Source: Clostridium sp. M62/1
GTDB lineage: Bacteria; Bacillota; Clostridia; Lachnospirales; Lachnospiraceae
Reading direction: 5' to 3'
Length of the DNA: 64,000 nt
Assembly: GCF_020736365.1 (NCBI RefSeq)
Contig: NZ_CP085988.1
Location: forward strand, 112,501-176,500
Below are positions 1 through 7,956 of the stretch, piece after piece. Both the position numbers and the translations under genes were made by a program. The notes below the pieces were generated by a model that did no database searches, was not told where the DNA came from, and worked only from the letters and a program-made list of their open reading frames with translations. Within the stretch, counting starts at the first letter, position 1, and every line of letters starts with the position of its first letter.

Positions 1-2
1 CT

Positions 3-51
3 CTCAGAATGAGGCTGTTTTAACGCAGCCTAGTTCTGAGGGGATTTTTAA
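3..51 (+). terminator. Intrinsic terminator of a gene left of the window
   Basis: A long hairpin (CTCAGAA and AGGCTG arms pairing with CAGCCT and TTCTGAG around a TTTTAACG loop) is followed by GGGATTTTTAATT. It reads rightwards, so it should end transcription of a gene lying before position 1. Confidence 0.75.
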
Positions 52-235
52 TTGTTCCGCTCCTGTATCGCTGAGAACTGCATGAGACAAAGAAAGCAGA
101 GACACCTCATTCTGCTGTCCGCAATTCTGTCCTCAAAACGCCCACACGCAAATGGGCCTGCGTATCTTTTGCTTTCTTATCCGCCATATCTTAAGCCCCC
201 CAAATATAAAAGTCCGTTGTATACGTCACAAAGTT

Positions 236-353
236 ATAGTACAATGTCCGCAGAGCGGGCATTATACCTGCGCATGCCATTTTCAGCATTCACTGCTGAA
301 AACCGGGCGCTAAATTCCGCCGGAGGCTGCCATATCCGGAGGATATGGCACAT
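236..353. repeat. Interspersed intergenic repeat, copy 1
   Basis: This stretch starts with a small palindrome around CCGCAGAGCGGGCATTATA and ends with an inverted-repeat tip CATATCCGGAGGATATGG. About 100 bases closely match 22905-23023, with about nine differences by eye, including the shared core CAGCATTCACTGCTGAAA. Reading frames through both copies look alike only because the DNA is repeated. I regard it as a non-coding, MITE-like or REP-like element. Confidence 0.7.
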
Positions 354-404
354 TCTTTATAATTACAAAATGACAAGCAGAAATTTATGAGGGAAAACTT
401 TATT

Positions 405-971
405 ATGATAGGATTAAAAAAAGGAACAGTAAAATTAGTACCCCATCAAAAAGAATGGAATGAAAATGCTGAAAGTATAATCAAATTATTAAAGCAGCTC
501 TTGGGAGATACCGCTCTTGATATTCAGCATATTGGAAGTACATCCGTTTTTTCGATTCACGCAAAGCCGATTATTGATATTGCTGTTGCTGTTGCTGTTC
601 ATGACTTGAAAGATATAATGCCTTATGTTGAAGTGCTTAGACAGCATAATATTCTTTTTCATGAAGAAGCCGTCGCAGGACAAGTATTTTTCGTGATAGA
701 AGATGGTGATATACGAACACATCATATTCACATCGTCAGACGGAATGGAACCGCTTGGGACAACTATATCAATTTCCGAGACTATCTAAATGCAATTCTT
801 AAAAAGGCGATGATGTATGACGATTTCAAGCAGAAACTGGCAATGCAGTTTTCAGACGATCGAAAGAGCTATACAGCAGGCAAGCAAGAAATTATAGCCC
901 GGCTGTTGTCGGAAGCAAGTATCTGGAGAGCGAAAGAAATTGCCAAAAACCACAGTTTATCGGGCAGTTGA
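405..971 (+). CDS. GrpB family protein (UPF0157)
   Basis: A protein of 188 residues of the GrpB/UPF0157 family, which has a nucleotidyltransferase-like fold and mostly unproven function. The family signature is visible near residues 38-60: IQHIGSTSV followed by KPIIDIAV. The HIGSTS and acidic KPIIDI segments correspond to the nucleotidyltransferase core. I chose the ATG at 405 because GAGGG lies about 10 bases upstream; an upstream in-frame ATG at 387 has no ribosome site. The gene stands alone, with a repeat before it and tRNA genes after it, and is somewhat AT-rich compared with its neighbours, so recent acquisition is possible. Family assignment is firm; the reaction is not known. Confidence 0.85.
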   Translation: MIGLKKGTVKLVPHQKEWNENAESIIKLLKQLLGDTALDIQHIGSTSVFSIHAKPIIDIAVAVAVHDLKDIMPYVEVLRQHNILFHEEAVAGQVFFVIEDGDIRTHHIHIVRRNGTAWDNYINFRDYLNAILKKAMMYDDFKQKLAMQFSDDRKSYTAGKQEIIARLLSEASIWRAKEIAKNHSLSGS

Positions 972-1226
972 TACTAAACAGCCCCCATAAATGCAGAAAA
1001 GCCTGTGTAAGCCGCCTTAATCCTGTCCCTGTGTTGGCCATCACAGCTACGCATGCAGTTAGGCTGCAAACACTTCAGAGCGGCGTTAGACAATGTATAC
1101 AATTCCCTGACTGAGGGTGGAAGCTATAAGCGCATGGACACAGGTTTTTGAAACTGTCCGCAAAAATACAGAATATGAAAACAGCGGAGACTGCATAAAA
1201 CAGTACTCCGCCATTTAAAAAGAAAG
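972..1226. other. Intergenic, possible gene remnant
   Basis: No complete gene. One plus-strand frame ending at a TGA near 1150 reads like the tail of a protein (ALDNVYNSLTEGG then YKRMDTGF), but it has no start, no ribosome site and no recognisable family. It may be the relic of a deleted gene. Confidence 0.3.
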
Positions 1227-1298
1227 AGCGCGAGACGGGATTCGAACCCGCGACCCTCGCCTTGGCAAGGCGATACTCCACCACTGAGCCACTCGCGC
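1227..1298 (-). tRNA. tRNA-Gly (anticodon GCC)
   Basis: The minus strand folds as a cloverleaf: acceptor GCGCGAG pairs with CTCGCGC, the anticodon stem CGCCT/AGGCG encloses TTGCCAA with GCC as anticodon, and the T arm carries GGTTCGAATCC. The discriminator is T. No CCA is encoded. Confidence 0.95.
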
Positions 1299-1554
1299 AT
1301 AATTACTTTTATTTATTTAAACCTTTCAACCGTGTCAGTTTTGCTGACGAAGTGTATTATAGCACAGCAAAAAAATAATTGCAAGTGTTTTTTTCACTTT
1401 TTTGCTGTTTTTTTAAGACACCGGAGACGTTTTTTCTTTTCCCGCAACTTCCTCCGCCTAAAGCAGGCCCGAAAACGCATATCCTGAAACAAAAACAGCC
1501 AAACAGCAAAAAACAGAGAGCTCTAATCTTTAAAACTCTCTGCCTCAATGAAAG

Positions 1555-1625
1555 AGCGGGTGATGGGAATCGAACCCACGTATCCAGCTTGGAAGGCTGG
1601 TGTTCTACCATTGAACTACACCCGC
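1555..1625 (-). tRNA. tRNA-Gly (anticodon TCC)
   Basis: Minus-strand cloverleaf with acceptor GCGGGTG/CACCCGC, anticodon loop CTTCCAA (TCC) and T loop GGTTCGATTCC. It is the second glycine isoacceptor in a three-gene tRNA cluster. CCA is not encoded. Confidence 0.95.
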
Positions 1626-1638
1626 ATATTTAATTAAC

Positions 1639-1711
<73 letters not shown>

Positions 1712-1858
1712 ATCGTGCGGAATTACTTGTGTTCCGTAACGACATGGGTTATTTTACCGGATATTTTTTGAATTGTCAAGTCTTTTCTATAATTTTTTTT
1801 ATTCTGCCAAAAACACAGCTGTGTATGGTTAAAATATAATATGCCATGCCTATTGTAT

Positions 1859-1917
1859 GCAAAAAAGCATCTTAAAAGCCGCTGCCGCAGCCGCGGGCTT
1901 CTAACATGCTTTTTTGC
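1859..1917 (-). terminator. Terminator after rsmA
   Basis: Long inverted repeat AAAAAAGCAT...ATGCTTTTTT enclosing a GC-rich inner stem (GCCGC...GCGGGC). The T run on the minus strand suits termination of the rsmA transcript. It may work in both directions. Confidence 0.7.
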
Positions 1918-1943
1918 CGACTCTGTATTTCCCGTATCTTTTT

Positions 1944-2876
1944 CTATTCCTCCAGCAGATCGGAAAGCCTTGCAAACTGCTCCAGCGTCAGCGCCTCGCC
2001 TCTTACAGACGCAGGAACGCCGAGCTGTTCGATGGCCGCGGCGATTTTTTCCTTTCCAATCGGAATCTCCGGAGAATTATTGAGGCCGTTTAACAGCGTT
2101 TTTCTCCTCTGGTTAAAGGACGCCCGAATCAGCTTAAACATCAGATCACGGTTCTTCACCTCTACAGGCGGTTTTTTGTGTCTGGTCAGCCGGATCACCG
2201 CCGAACCCACATTGGGCCTTGGAATGAAGCAGTTCGGGGGCACATTTGCCACAATATACGGTTCTGCATAATACTGAACCGCCAGGGACAGCGCCCCGTA
2301 ATCTTTGGATCCAGGCCCCACCTGCATCCGGTCGGCCACCTCCTTCTGCACCATAACGGTGATATTGTCAATGGGGACACTGCTCTCAAATAACCCCATA
2401 ATAATCGGCGTTGTGATATAGTAGGGCAGATTTGCCACAACCTTAATAGGCCTTCCCCCGTTATACTCCTCTGCCAGTTTTTTTATGTCAACTTTCAAAA
2501 TATCCTGGTTGATTACTGTCACATTGTCATAGCCGGCCAGGGTTTCCGAGAGGATCGGAATCAGGTTTGTGTCAATCTCCACAGCCACCACCTGCTTTGC
2601 GCTCTCAGCCAGATACTGGGTCATCGTTCCGATACCAGGGCCGATTTCCAGCACCATGTCCTCCCTGGTCACTCCAGCAGCTCCAATAATCTTGTCCAGC
2701 ACATGCATATCAATCAGGAAATTCTGTCCGAATTTTTTTTGAAAGGCAAAGCCATATTTCTGAATGATCTGTATGGTTTTCTGCGGATTCCCCAGCTTCT
2801 CCTCCGGCCGGGTTATCCTGCTGCCTTCCGCCTTCTCACTGTCTGCTTTACAGTTCTGTGCTTCTCTGTTTTCCAT
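1944..2876 (-). CDS. rsmA: 16S rRNA dimethyladenosine transferase RsmA (KsgA)
   Basis: It dimethylates the two adjacent adenines in helix 45 of 16S rRNA during late 30S assembly, using S-adenosylmethionine. Visible motifs are KKFGQNFL (residues about 47-54), the SAM-binding VLEIGPGIGTMT (about 75-86), the acidic VEID, and catalytic NLPYY (149-153). At 310 residues it is a little longer than usual because of a charged N-terminal stretch of about 35 residues, so a start nearer residue 30 is possible. GGAG precedes the chosen ATG. It lies downstream of tatD on the same strand, an order also seen near the Bacillus origin, but the ribonuclease M5 gene usually between them is absent here. Confidence 0.95.
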   Translation of the reverse strand: MENREAQNCKADSEKAEGSRITRPEEKLGNPQKTIQIIQKYGFAFQKKFGQNFLIDMHVLDKIIGAAGVTREDMVLEIGPGIGTMTQYLAESAKQVVAVEIDTNLIPILSETLAGYDNVTVINQDILKVDIKKLAEEYNGGRPIKVVANLPYYITTPIIMGLFESSVPIDNITVMVQKEVADRMQVGPGSKDYGALSLAVQYYAEPYIVANVPPNCFIPRPNVGSAVIRLTRHKKPPVEVKNRDLMFKLIRASFNQRRKTLLNGLNNSPEIPIGKEKIAAAIEQLGVPASVRGEALTLEQFARLSDLLEE

Positions 2877-3033
2877 CTGTCACTCCATCCGTTTTTACTT
2901 TCTTAGTCTGTAATGTTCCTGCGCTTACGCTGTATTCTCCCATGCCGCTCCATTTTCCCGTATCTGCTCTGCACTCCGGTCTGCGCCTTCGCTTTTATGG
3001 TCAGCTTCCCTATGAATCTCTGCCGTCAGGGCT

Positions 3034-3816
3034 TCATCTGACCGCTTTGACGTCCATCCGGTAAAGCCTTCTGGCATTTTGTTCTGTAATCTCGATTACC
3101 TGCTCCGGCAGGATTCCCTTGATTTCAGCCAGGGCATTTACCACATAGGGAAGATTGGCCGAGGTATTCCTGGTTCCCCGGTGAGGAGTAGGGGCCATGT
3201 AGGGGCAGTCTGTCTCCAGAACAATCTGCTCTATGGGAGCGTAGGCGGCAACCTCCTTGAGCTTTTTGGCATTTTTAAAAGTCAGCACACCGCCGATGCC
3301 CAGGAAGAATCCCATATTGAGGTATTCCCTGGCTATCTCCGTTCCATAGGAAAAACAGTGAATGACGCCGCCGATCTCCCCGCCCCGGGCTTCCTTCATC
3401 ATATCAAGCGTATCCTTTGCGGCATCCCTGCTGTGGATGATCACCGGCAGCTGCATTTGCCTGGCCAGCTCAAGCTGGCGCAAAAACCATTTCTTCTGGA
3501 TCTCATGCTCCGGCTCTTCCCAGTAATAATCAAGCCCTATCTCTCCCACCGCCAGTATTTTAGGGTTCTTAAGAATTTCGCAGAGTCTTTGAAACTTTTC
3601 CTCGTCAAGCTCTGCCGTTTCGCTCGGGTGGACACCCGCCGATCCATATACAAACGGGTACTGCTCCGTCAGGGCAAGCGTACTCTCTGAGCTTGCCATA
3701 CTGGCGCCCACATTGAGAACCGTCCCCACTCCGGCTTCCTTAAGACCCATAAGGACCCTGTCTCTGTCCTCGTCAAATGCCTCATCATCATAATGTGCAT
3801 GTGTGTCGAATATCAA
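3034..3816 (-). CDS. tatD: TatD family metal-dependent hydrolase
   Basis: A 260-residue TIM-barrel hydrolase of the TatD/YabD family, known as metal-dependent 3'-5' DNases or DNA-repair and quality-control nucleases. The metal ligands are visible: HAH at residues 6-8, GEIGLDYYW with its glutamate near residue 93, IIHSRDA, VIHCFS, and the late aspartate in LETDCPYMAP. The length is normal. The gene lies between the EcsC gene and rsmA and is probably cotranscribed with both. Exact substrate is inferred from the family only. Confidence 0.93.
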   Translation of the reverse strand: MIFDTHAHYDDEAFDEDRDRVLMGLKEAGVGTVLNVGASMASSESTLALTEQYPFVYGSAGVHPSETAELDEEKFQRLCEILKNPKILAVGEIGLDYYWEEPEHEIQKKWFLRQLELARQMQLPVIIHSRDAAKDTLDMMKEARGGEIGGVIHCFSYGTEIAREYLNMGFFLGIGGVLTFKNAKKLKEVAAYAPIEQIVLETDCPYMAPTPHRGTRNTSANLPYVVNALAEIKGILPEQVIEITEQNARRLYRMDVKAVR

Positions 3817-3933
3817 TACTCTTTCCTCTTTTCAATTTTTCTCTTTCCGAAGGCTTCGTCTCTGCAGAGAGTAACCTTCCCTGTCCTTAAGGCCTGCACA
3901 GGCTTGCGCAGATGGCTGAACCCAGCTGAAAGT

Positions 3934-4803
3934 TTATTTTCCTGCAGGCCCTCCAGCTTCGGAAATAACCAGACGAAGCAGATGACGTCTCTCAAACTTC
4001 AGGGAAGCGTACTTGGAGATCCTGCTCATGCAGATACTGTCACAGGCTCCGCCTATCACTCCCACAATAGCAATTCCCTGCAAAAATTTCAAGTACAAAA
4101 GTTCTCCTGAAAGCGCACGGGCAGCCTCCCTGACAGCATCTGAAGAAACACTCCTCTTTGCTTCACCTGCAGTGGCCGCTCCGGCTTTTCCTGTCTTTTC
4201 TCTTATCCTCCAGTCCTTGACCGCCATCTCGTACAGCCTTCTGTTCAGAGCAGCATCTCTCTGCTGAAAATCCTCTCCCTGATAAAGAGAAAGGGCAATC
4301 ATTTCAAGCAGAAGCTCCTTCTCCTCCGGATTCTCATAATCAATGCCATAATGAAGGCAGAGCTTATAAAGGTTTCTGAACAGAGCTGCCAGAAACAGCG
4401 GTATGTCGGGAATTCCGATTCCCAGCAATCCAAGTCCTGCCCCCTCCACACCCGCAGCCACTGTGGAAGCCGTTCTCTGCCTTCTGGCAATCCTGGAGTT
4501 TTCCCGGATGTGCTTTCTTGTAGGCATCAGTCCTGTTTTGTAATCTCTTGCCCTGTATTCCAGTTCCAGTTTCTCCCTGGAATATGTTTTTTCGATCACC
4601 CCTGTGCCGCCGGCTAATACTGCCCGGAAGGCTTTTTCAAATGCGGCTTCCAGCTTTGCGGAAAGACCTTGGGGAACCAGGCCGGACAGACGCTTCTCCC
4701 AGAATGATTCTCTCTGACAGCCATACCGCTCCAAAGCCTTTTTCTCGCGCTTTATAAAAGCCTCCCACTCCTTCTGGACAGGCGTCCCCCTTCTGAAAAT
4801 CAT
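3934..4803 (-). CDS. EcsC family protein
   Basis: A 289-residue protein matching the EcsC family. It has a basic N-terminal part and a central Gly-rich hydrophobic block around residues 120-150 (VEGAGLGLLGIGIPDIPLFL) followed by LYKLCLHYGIDYENPEE, a typical EcsC segment. A second hydrophobic stretch lies near the C terminus. Function in clostridia is unknown; Bacillus EcsC is linked to the EcsAB transporter, but no ecsA or ecsB is present here. Its ATG overlaps the stop of the preceding small gene in an ATGA arrangement, so the two are translationally coupled. Confidence 0.8.
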   Translation of the reverse strand: MIFRRGTPVQKEWEAFIKREKKALERYGCQRESFWEKRLSGLVPQGLSAKLEAAFEKAFRAVLAGGTGVIEKTYSREKLELEYRARDYKTGLMPTRKHIRENSRIARRQRTASTVAAGVEGAGLGLLGIGIPDIPLFLAALFRNLYKLCLHYGIDYENPEEKELLLEMIALSLYQGEDFQQRDAALNRRLYEMAVKDWRIREKTGKAGAATAGEAKRSVSSDAVREAARALSGELLYLKFLQGIAIVGVIGGACDSICMSRISKYASLKFERRHLLRLVISEAGGPAGK

Positions 4804-5027
4804 TGAACCTCCTCCTGATTCTCCTTCTGCTCTGATTCCAGGGCAGGCCCATATGCAGCCGTCGGATCTTGCGTTTCCCTGGGAGGCTCCGCGGCCGGTC
4901 CTCTCGGCTCGTTTATCCTGTCATCAATCGCCGGCCCCGTTTCCGGTCCTCCGTACATCCACTGTACCCCTCCTGCCATGCAGAGCGATACTGCGGTCAT
5001 AATTACTGCTCTCTGCCATAATTTCAT
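4800..5027 (-). CDS. Small single-pass membrane protein, unknown
   Basis: 75 residues. The N-terminal hydrophobic helix (MKLWQRAVIMTAVSLCMAGG) is followed by a Pro/Glu/Gln-rich hydrophilic tail, so it is probably membrane-anchored with an extracytoplasmic tail. I chose the ATG at 5027 because a very strong AAGGAGGGGG lies just upstream. A longer frame reaching 5102 runs through an inverted repeat and lacks a ribosome site. It overlaps the EcsC gene by four bases. No family recognised. Confidence 0.6.
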   Translation of the reverse strand: MKLWQRAVIMTAVSLCMAGGVQWMYGGPETGPAIDDRINEPRGPAAEPPRETQDPTAAYGPALESEQKENQEEVQ

Positions 5028-5075
5028 AGGCCCCCTCCTTCCGGTATCATCCTTTGCACTTCTCTTGGGTTTGCG

Positions 5076-5107
5076 CAGGTATAATGACTGTTTTACAGTC
5101 ATTATAC
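5076..5107. repeat. Inverted repeat of the intergenic repeat family
   Basis: GGTATAATGACTG and CAGTCATTATACC form a near-perfect palindrome around TTTTA. The same palindrome, with one changed base pair, recurs about 200 bases to the right, so the two probably bound one element or are two tandem copies. Confidence 0.6.
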
Positions 5108-5179
5108 CATCTCGACCAGCGTCTCGATGGGCTGCTCGTCAAATGCATGCTCATGCAAGCATGGCATGCGCTTTCCTCG

Positions 5180-5310
5180 CTATTATACCATGTCCTCCGG
5201 ATATGTATCTCTCCGAGGGAGGCGCACTCGCCGCAGCAGTGTTTTGGCTCCCTTCGGGCGCCAGCGGCTCGGCGCAGGTATAATGACTGCTCTGCAGTCA
5301 TTATACCATA
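5180..5310. repeat. Interspersed intergenic repeat, inverted diverged copy
   Basis: Read on the minus strand this has the layout of the copies at 236-353 and 22905-23023: a TATAATGAC...GTCATTATA palindrome, CCTGCGC, a GC-rich middle, then ATATCCGGAGGACATGGTATAA. The middle is diverged. It occupies the gap between metG and the small membrane protein gene; no gene is present from 5028 to 5462. Confidence 0.55.
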
Positions 5311-5331
5311 CTATCCCTTCTTTTTGAAGAA

Positions 5332-5367
5332 AAGGGGAATGCAGCCGCCTGCGGCACATTCCCCTTA
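5332..5367 (-). terminator. Terminator after metG
   Basis: AAGGGGAATG pairs with CATTCCCCTT around a GC-rich loop. On the minus strand the hairpin is followed by CCTTTTCTTC, and it lies about 100 bases past the metG stop codon. Confidence 0.6.
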
Positions 5368-5462
5368 TTCTTTCACGGCGTTCTCTGTCTGCAGAGTCAA
5401 TCGCCCTTCTGTTTTATCTGCGCTCCCGCCTTTCTTTTTCTAGCTCAGGCAGGTTCCTGCTT

Positions 5463-7448
5463 CTAGCCGATCTCAGCGCCTGCCGGCACATCCTTCTCCG
5501 GCTGCATCAGGACCACATTGCCCTCTGCATCCTCTGCGCAGAGAATCATTCCCTCAGAGAGCATTCCGGCTAATTTGGCAGGCTTTAAGTTGGTGACAAC
5601 CATAACCTTCTTTCCCACCATCTCCTCCGGAGTGTACCATGCCTTGATTCCGCTCAGAATCTGGCGTACCTGGCTTCCGATTCTCACCTGGGAGCAGAGG
5701 AGCTTCTTGGATTTCGGAACTGCCTCGCAGGAGATGATCTCTCCTACCTGGAACTGGAGCTTTGCGAAGTCATCATAGGTAATCTCAGGCTTGGCCTCCA
5801 CGTCAATCACCTGGGCAGCCTCCTCAGCCTTTCCCTCGCTCTCTGCCCCTTTCCGGGCTTCCTCAGCGCTCTTCATGGCCTCTACCTTTTCAAGCACTTC
5901 CTTTATATCCATACGTGCAAACAGAATCTCAGGCTTCTCTGTCACCTTATTTCCTGACGGATAAAGGCCGAACTCATTCATGCTCTCAAGACTTCTCTTC
6001 TGTGTATTTAACTGGCTGAGAATCTTCTCAGAAGTTTCCGGCATGAAGGATGCAAGCAGAGATGCTCCGATTGTAATGGCCTCTGTCAGGTTGTAGAGAA
6101 CCTCGGACAGACGGGCCTTCTTCTCCTCATCCTTTGCGAGGGCCCACGGAGTTGTCTCATCGATATATTTGTTGCTTCTCCTGAAGATACCGAAGATCTC
6201 TGTGATAGCATCAGCTACGCGCAGCCTGTCCATCTTCTCGTCTGCCTTCTTCACTGCCTCTAACACAACAGCCTTTAAGTCAGCATCCACATCCTCTGTG
6301 ACGCCTGTTTTCTCCACCACGCCGCCGAAATATTTATTGGTCATGGAGATAGTTCTGTTTACCAGGTTGCCCAGGATATTGGCCAGATCGGAATTCATGC
6401 GCTCTACCATCAGTTCCCAGGTAATGACACCGTCATTATCAAAGGGCATCTCGTGAAGTACGAAATAGCGCACAGCGTCCACTCCGAAGAAATCTACCAG
6501 GGTGTCTGCATAGAGCACATTTCCTTTGGACTTGCTCATCTTGCCGTCTCCCTGCAGAAGCCACGGATGGCCGAATACCTGCTTTGGAAGGGGCAGATCC
6601 AGGGCCATCAGGAAAATCGGCCAGTATATGGTATGGAACCGGATAATATCCTTCCCGATCAGGTGAAGGTCTGCCGGCCAGTATTTATCAAACAGTTCTC
6701 CGTTCTCCCCTCCGCAGTTATAGCCAAGACCTGTGATATAGTTTGTCAGGGCATCCAGCCACACATAGGTCACATGCTTTGGATCAAAGGAGACAGGAAT
6801 TCCCCAGGTAAAGGAGGTTCTGGACACACACAGATCCTGAAGGCCCGGCAGCAGGAAGTTATTCATCATCTCATTCTTCCTGGAGACAGGCTGGATAAAT
6901 TCCGGATGCTCATTAATATAGTCAATCAGTCTCTGGGCGTACTTGCTCATACGGAAGAAATAAGCCTCCTCCTTGGCAGGCTGCACCGGGCGGCCGCAGT
7001 CCGGGCACTTGCCGTCAACCAGCTGAGACTCTGTAAAGAAGGACTCGCAGGGCGTGCAGTACATTCCCTCATAATATCCCTTGTAGATATCTCCCTGATC
7101 GTAGAGCTTTTTGAAAATTTTCTGTACCTGCTCCTCATGGTCAGCATCTGTGGTGCGGATGAACTTGTCGTAGGAAGTATTCATCAGATCCCAGATGGTC
7201 TTGATCTCTCCCGCCACCTGATCTACAAATTCCTTCGGGGTAACGCCGGCCTCCGCTGCCTTTAACTCAATCTTCTGTCCGTGCTCGTCTGTTCCTGTCT
7301 GGAACCGCACGTCATAGCCCTGCTCCCTCTTATATCTTGCAATACTGTCTGCCAGCACAATCTCATAGGTATTTCCAATATGCGGCTTACCAGATGTGTA
7401 GGCAATAGCCGTCGTAATATAGTACGGCTTCTTACAATTCTGACACAT
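5463..7448 (-). CDS. metG: Methionyl-tRNA synthetase
   Basis: Class I aminoacyl-tRNA synthetase that charges tRNA-Met. The 661 residues hold the Rossmann-fold HIGH-type motif as HIGN (residues 23-26), a zinc knuckle with CTPC and CPDC near residues 130-150, the KMSKS loop (DGKMSKSKGN, about residue 305), an anticodon-binding helical domain, and a C-terminal Trbp111-like tRNA-binding domain from about residue 560. HIGN in place of HIGH is common in this family. The gene is solitary and preceded by a methionine-type T-box leader; AAGGAGGA precedes the ATG. Confidence 0.97.
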   Translation of the reverse strand: MCQNCKKPYYITTAIAYTSGKPHIGNTYEIVLADSIARYKREQGYDVRFQTGTDEHGQKIELKAAEAGVTPKEFVDQVAGEIKTIWDLMNTSYDKFIRTTDADHEEQVQKIFKKLYDQGDIYKGYYEGMYCTPCESFFTESQLVDGKCPDCGRPVQPAKEEAYFFRMSKYAQRLIDYINEHPEFIQPVSRKNEMMNNFLLPGLQDLCVSRTSFTWGIPVSFDPKHVTYVWLDALTNYITGLGYNCGGENGELFDKYWPADLHLIGKDIIRFHTIYWPIFLMALDLPLPKQVFGHPWLLQGDGKMSKSKGNVLYADTLVDFFGVDAVRYFVLHEMPFDNDGVITWELMVERMNSDLANILGNLVNRTISMTNKYFGGVVEKTGVTEDVDADLKAVVLEAVKKADEKMDRLRVADAITEIFGIFRRSNKYIDETTPWALAKDEEKKARLSEVLYNLTEAITIGASLLASFMPETSEKILSQLNTQKRSLESMNEFGLYPSGNKVTEKPEILFARMDIKEVLEKVEAMKSAEEARKGAESEGKAEEAAQVIDVEAKPEITYDDFAKLQFQVGEIISCEAVPKSKKLLCSQVRIGSQVRQILSGIKAWYTPEEMVGKKVMVVTNLKPAKLAGMLSEGMILCAEDAEGNVVLMQPEKDVPAGAEIG

Positions 7449-7469
7449 GTTCTTTTCCTCCTTGGATTA

Positions 7470-7878
7470 TGAAAATAAAAACGCCTTTAACCTCACCCGC
7501 GCATGGATCATGCCCTGAATGAAATTAAAGACGAGTTCTCTCCCGTGATACCACTTTAATTCACAGTCCGCCTCACAGCGGTCTGCCTCTGGGGCTGCGG
7601 GGAACGGCACTTTCTCCCTTCCCTACAGTCTGACGCTGTAACGGGCATCTCCCGTCGCTGCCTTTCCGGCCTGTGCTCTGAAAAGCTGTGCAGCTAAAAT
7701 ATGTCTGCACAGTCAGGTACAGGCCGGTTCGCCAGCAAGGCTCCGGGGCCATCTTCAGCGGTTTTGGGGCCATCCTCTCCCACCACACGGACTCTCTGTG
7801 GGCCCTGTCCCTCGCCTACTCTTCCCTTCGCTGCCTTTGACTCTTCGATTATATTCTGATTTAGTAAGTATAGGTTAA
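7470..7878 (-). promoter_or_regulatory. T-box riboswitch leader of metG
   Basis: The minus strand carries the T-box core AAAGTGGTATCACGG (complement of about 7542-7557) followed by GAGAACTCGTCTTTAA. CGTCTTTAA (7525-7533) can pair with TTAAAGGCG (7492-7500), which is followed by a U run: this is the terminator. The T-box core would form the competing antiterminator with uncharged tRNA. Two AUG triplets on the transcript (complements of 7750-7752 and 7771-7773) are candidate methionine specifiers; I could not fold Stem I with certainty. Confidence 0.85.
7481..7533 (-). terminator. T-box attenuator terminator of metG
   Basis: CGTCTTTAA...TTAAAGGCG stem with one G-U pair and an inner GCATG/CATGC hairpin, followed on the transcript by UUUUUAUUUU. 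It sits between the T-box core and the metG ribosome site, as expected for transcriptional attenuation. Confidence 0.75.
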
Positions 7879-7906
7879 GTCTAGCGGGTTGGGCTGTGTT
7901 TGTCAA
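7878..7906 (-). promoter_or_regulatory. Promoter of the metG T-box transcript
   Basis: On the minus strand TTGACA (complement of 7901-7906) and TAGACT (7878-7883) are separated by 17 bases, a good sigma-A-type promoter. It lies about 50 bases past the end of dctM. Confidence 0.65.
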
Positions 7907-7956
7907 GGAGAGATTGGAAAAGTGTCAGTCCTGCAAATCCGAAAACTGTGCGCCGG

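Noticed and set aside
52..390. Reading frame of 112 codons through the left repeat
   Set aside because: Lies in the interspersed repeat; similar peptide at 22858-23043 comes from repeated DNA, and no ribosome site or family was seen.
5047..5443. Several overlapping frames on both strands
   Set aside because: Shadows of the palindromic repeats; similar peptide strings recur because the DNA is repeated.
7573..7906. Minus-strand frames upstream of metG
   Set aside because: Lie in the structured T-box leader, which explains the conservation-like composition.
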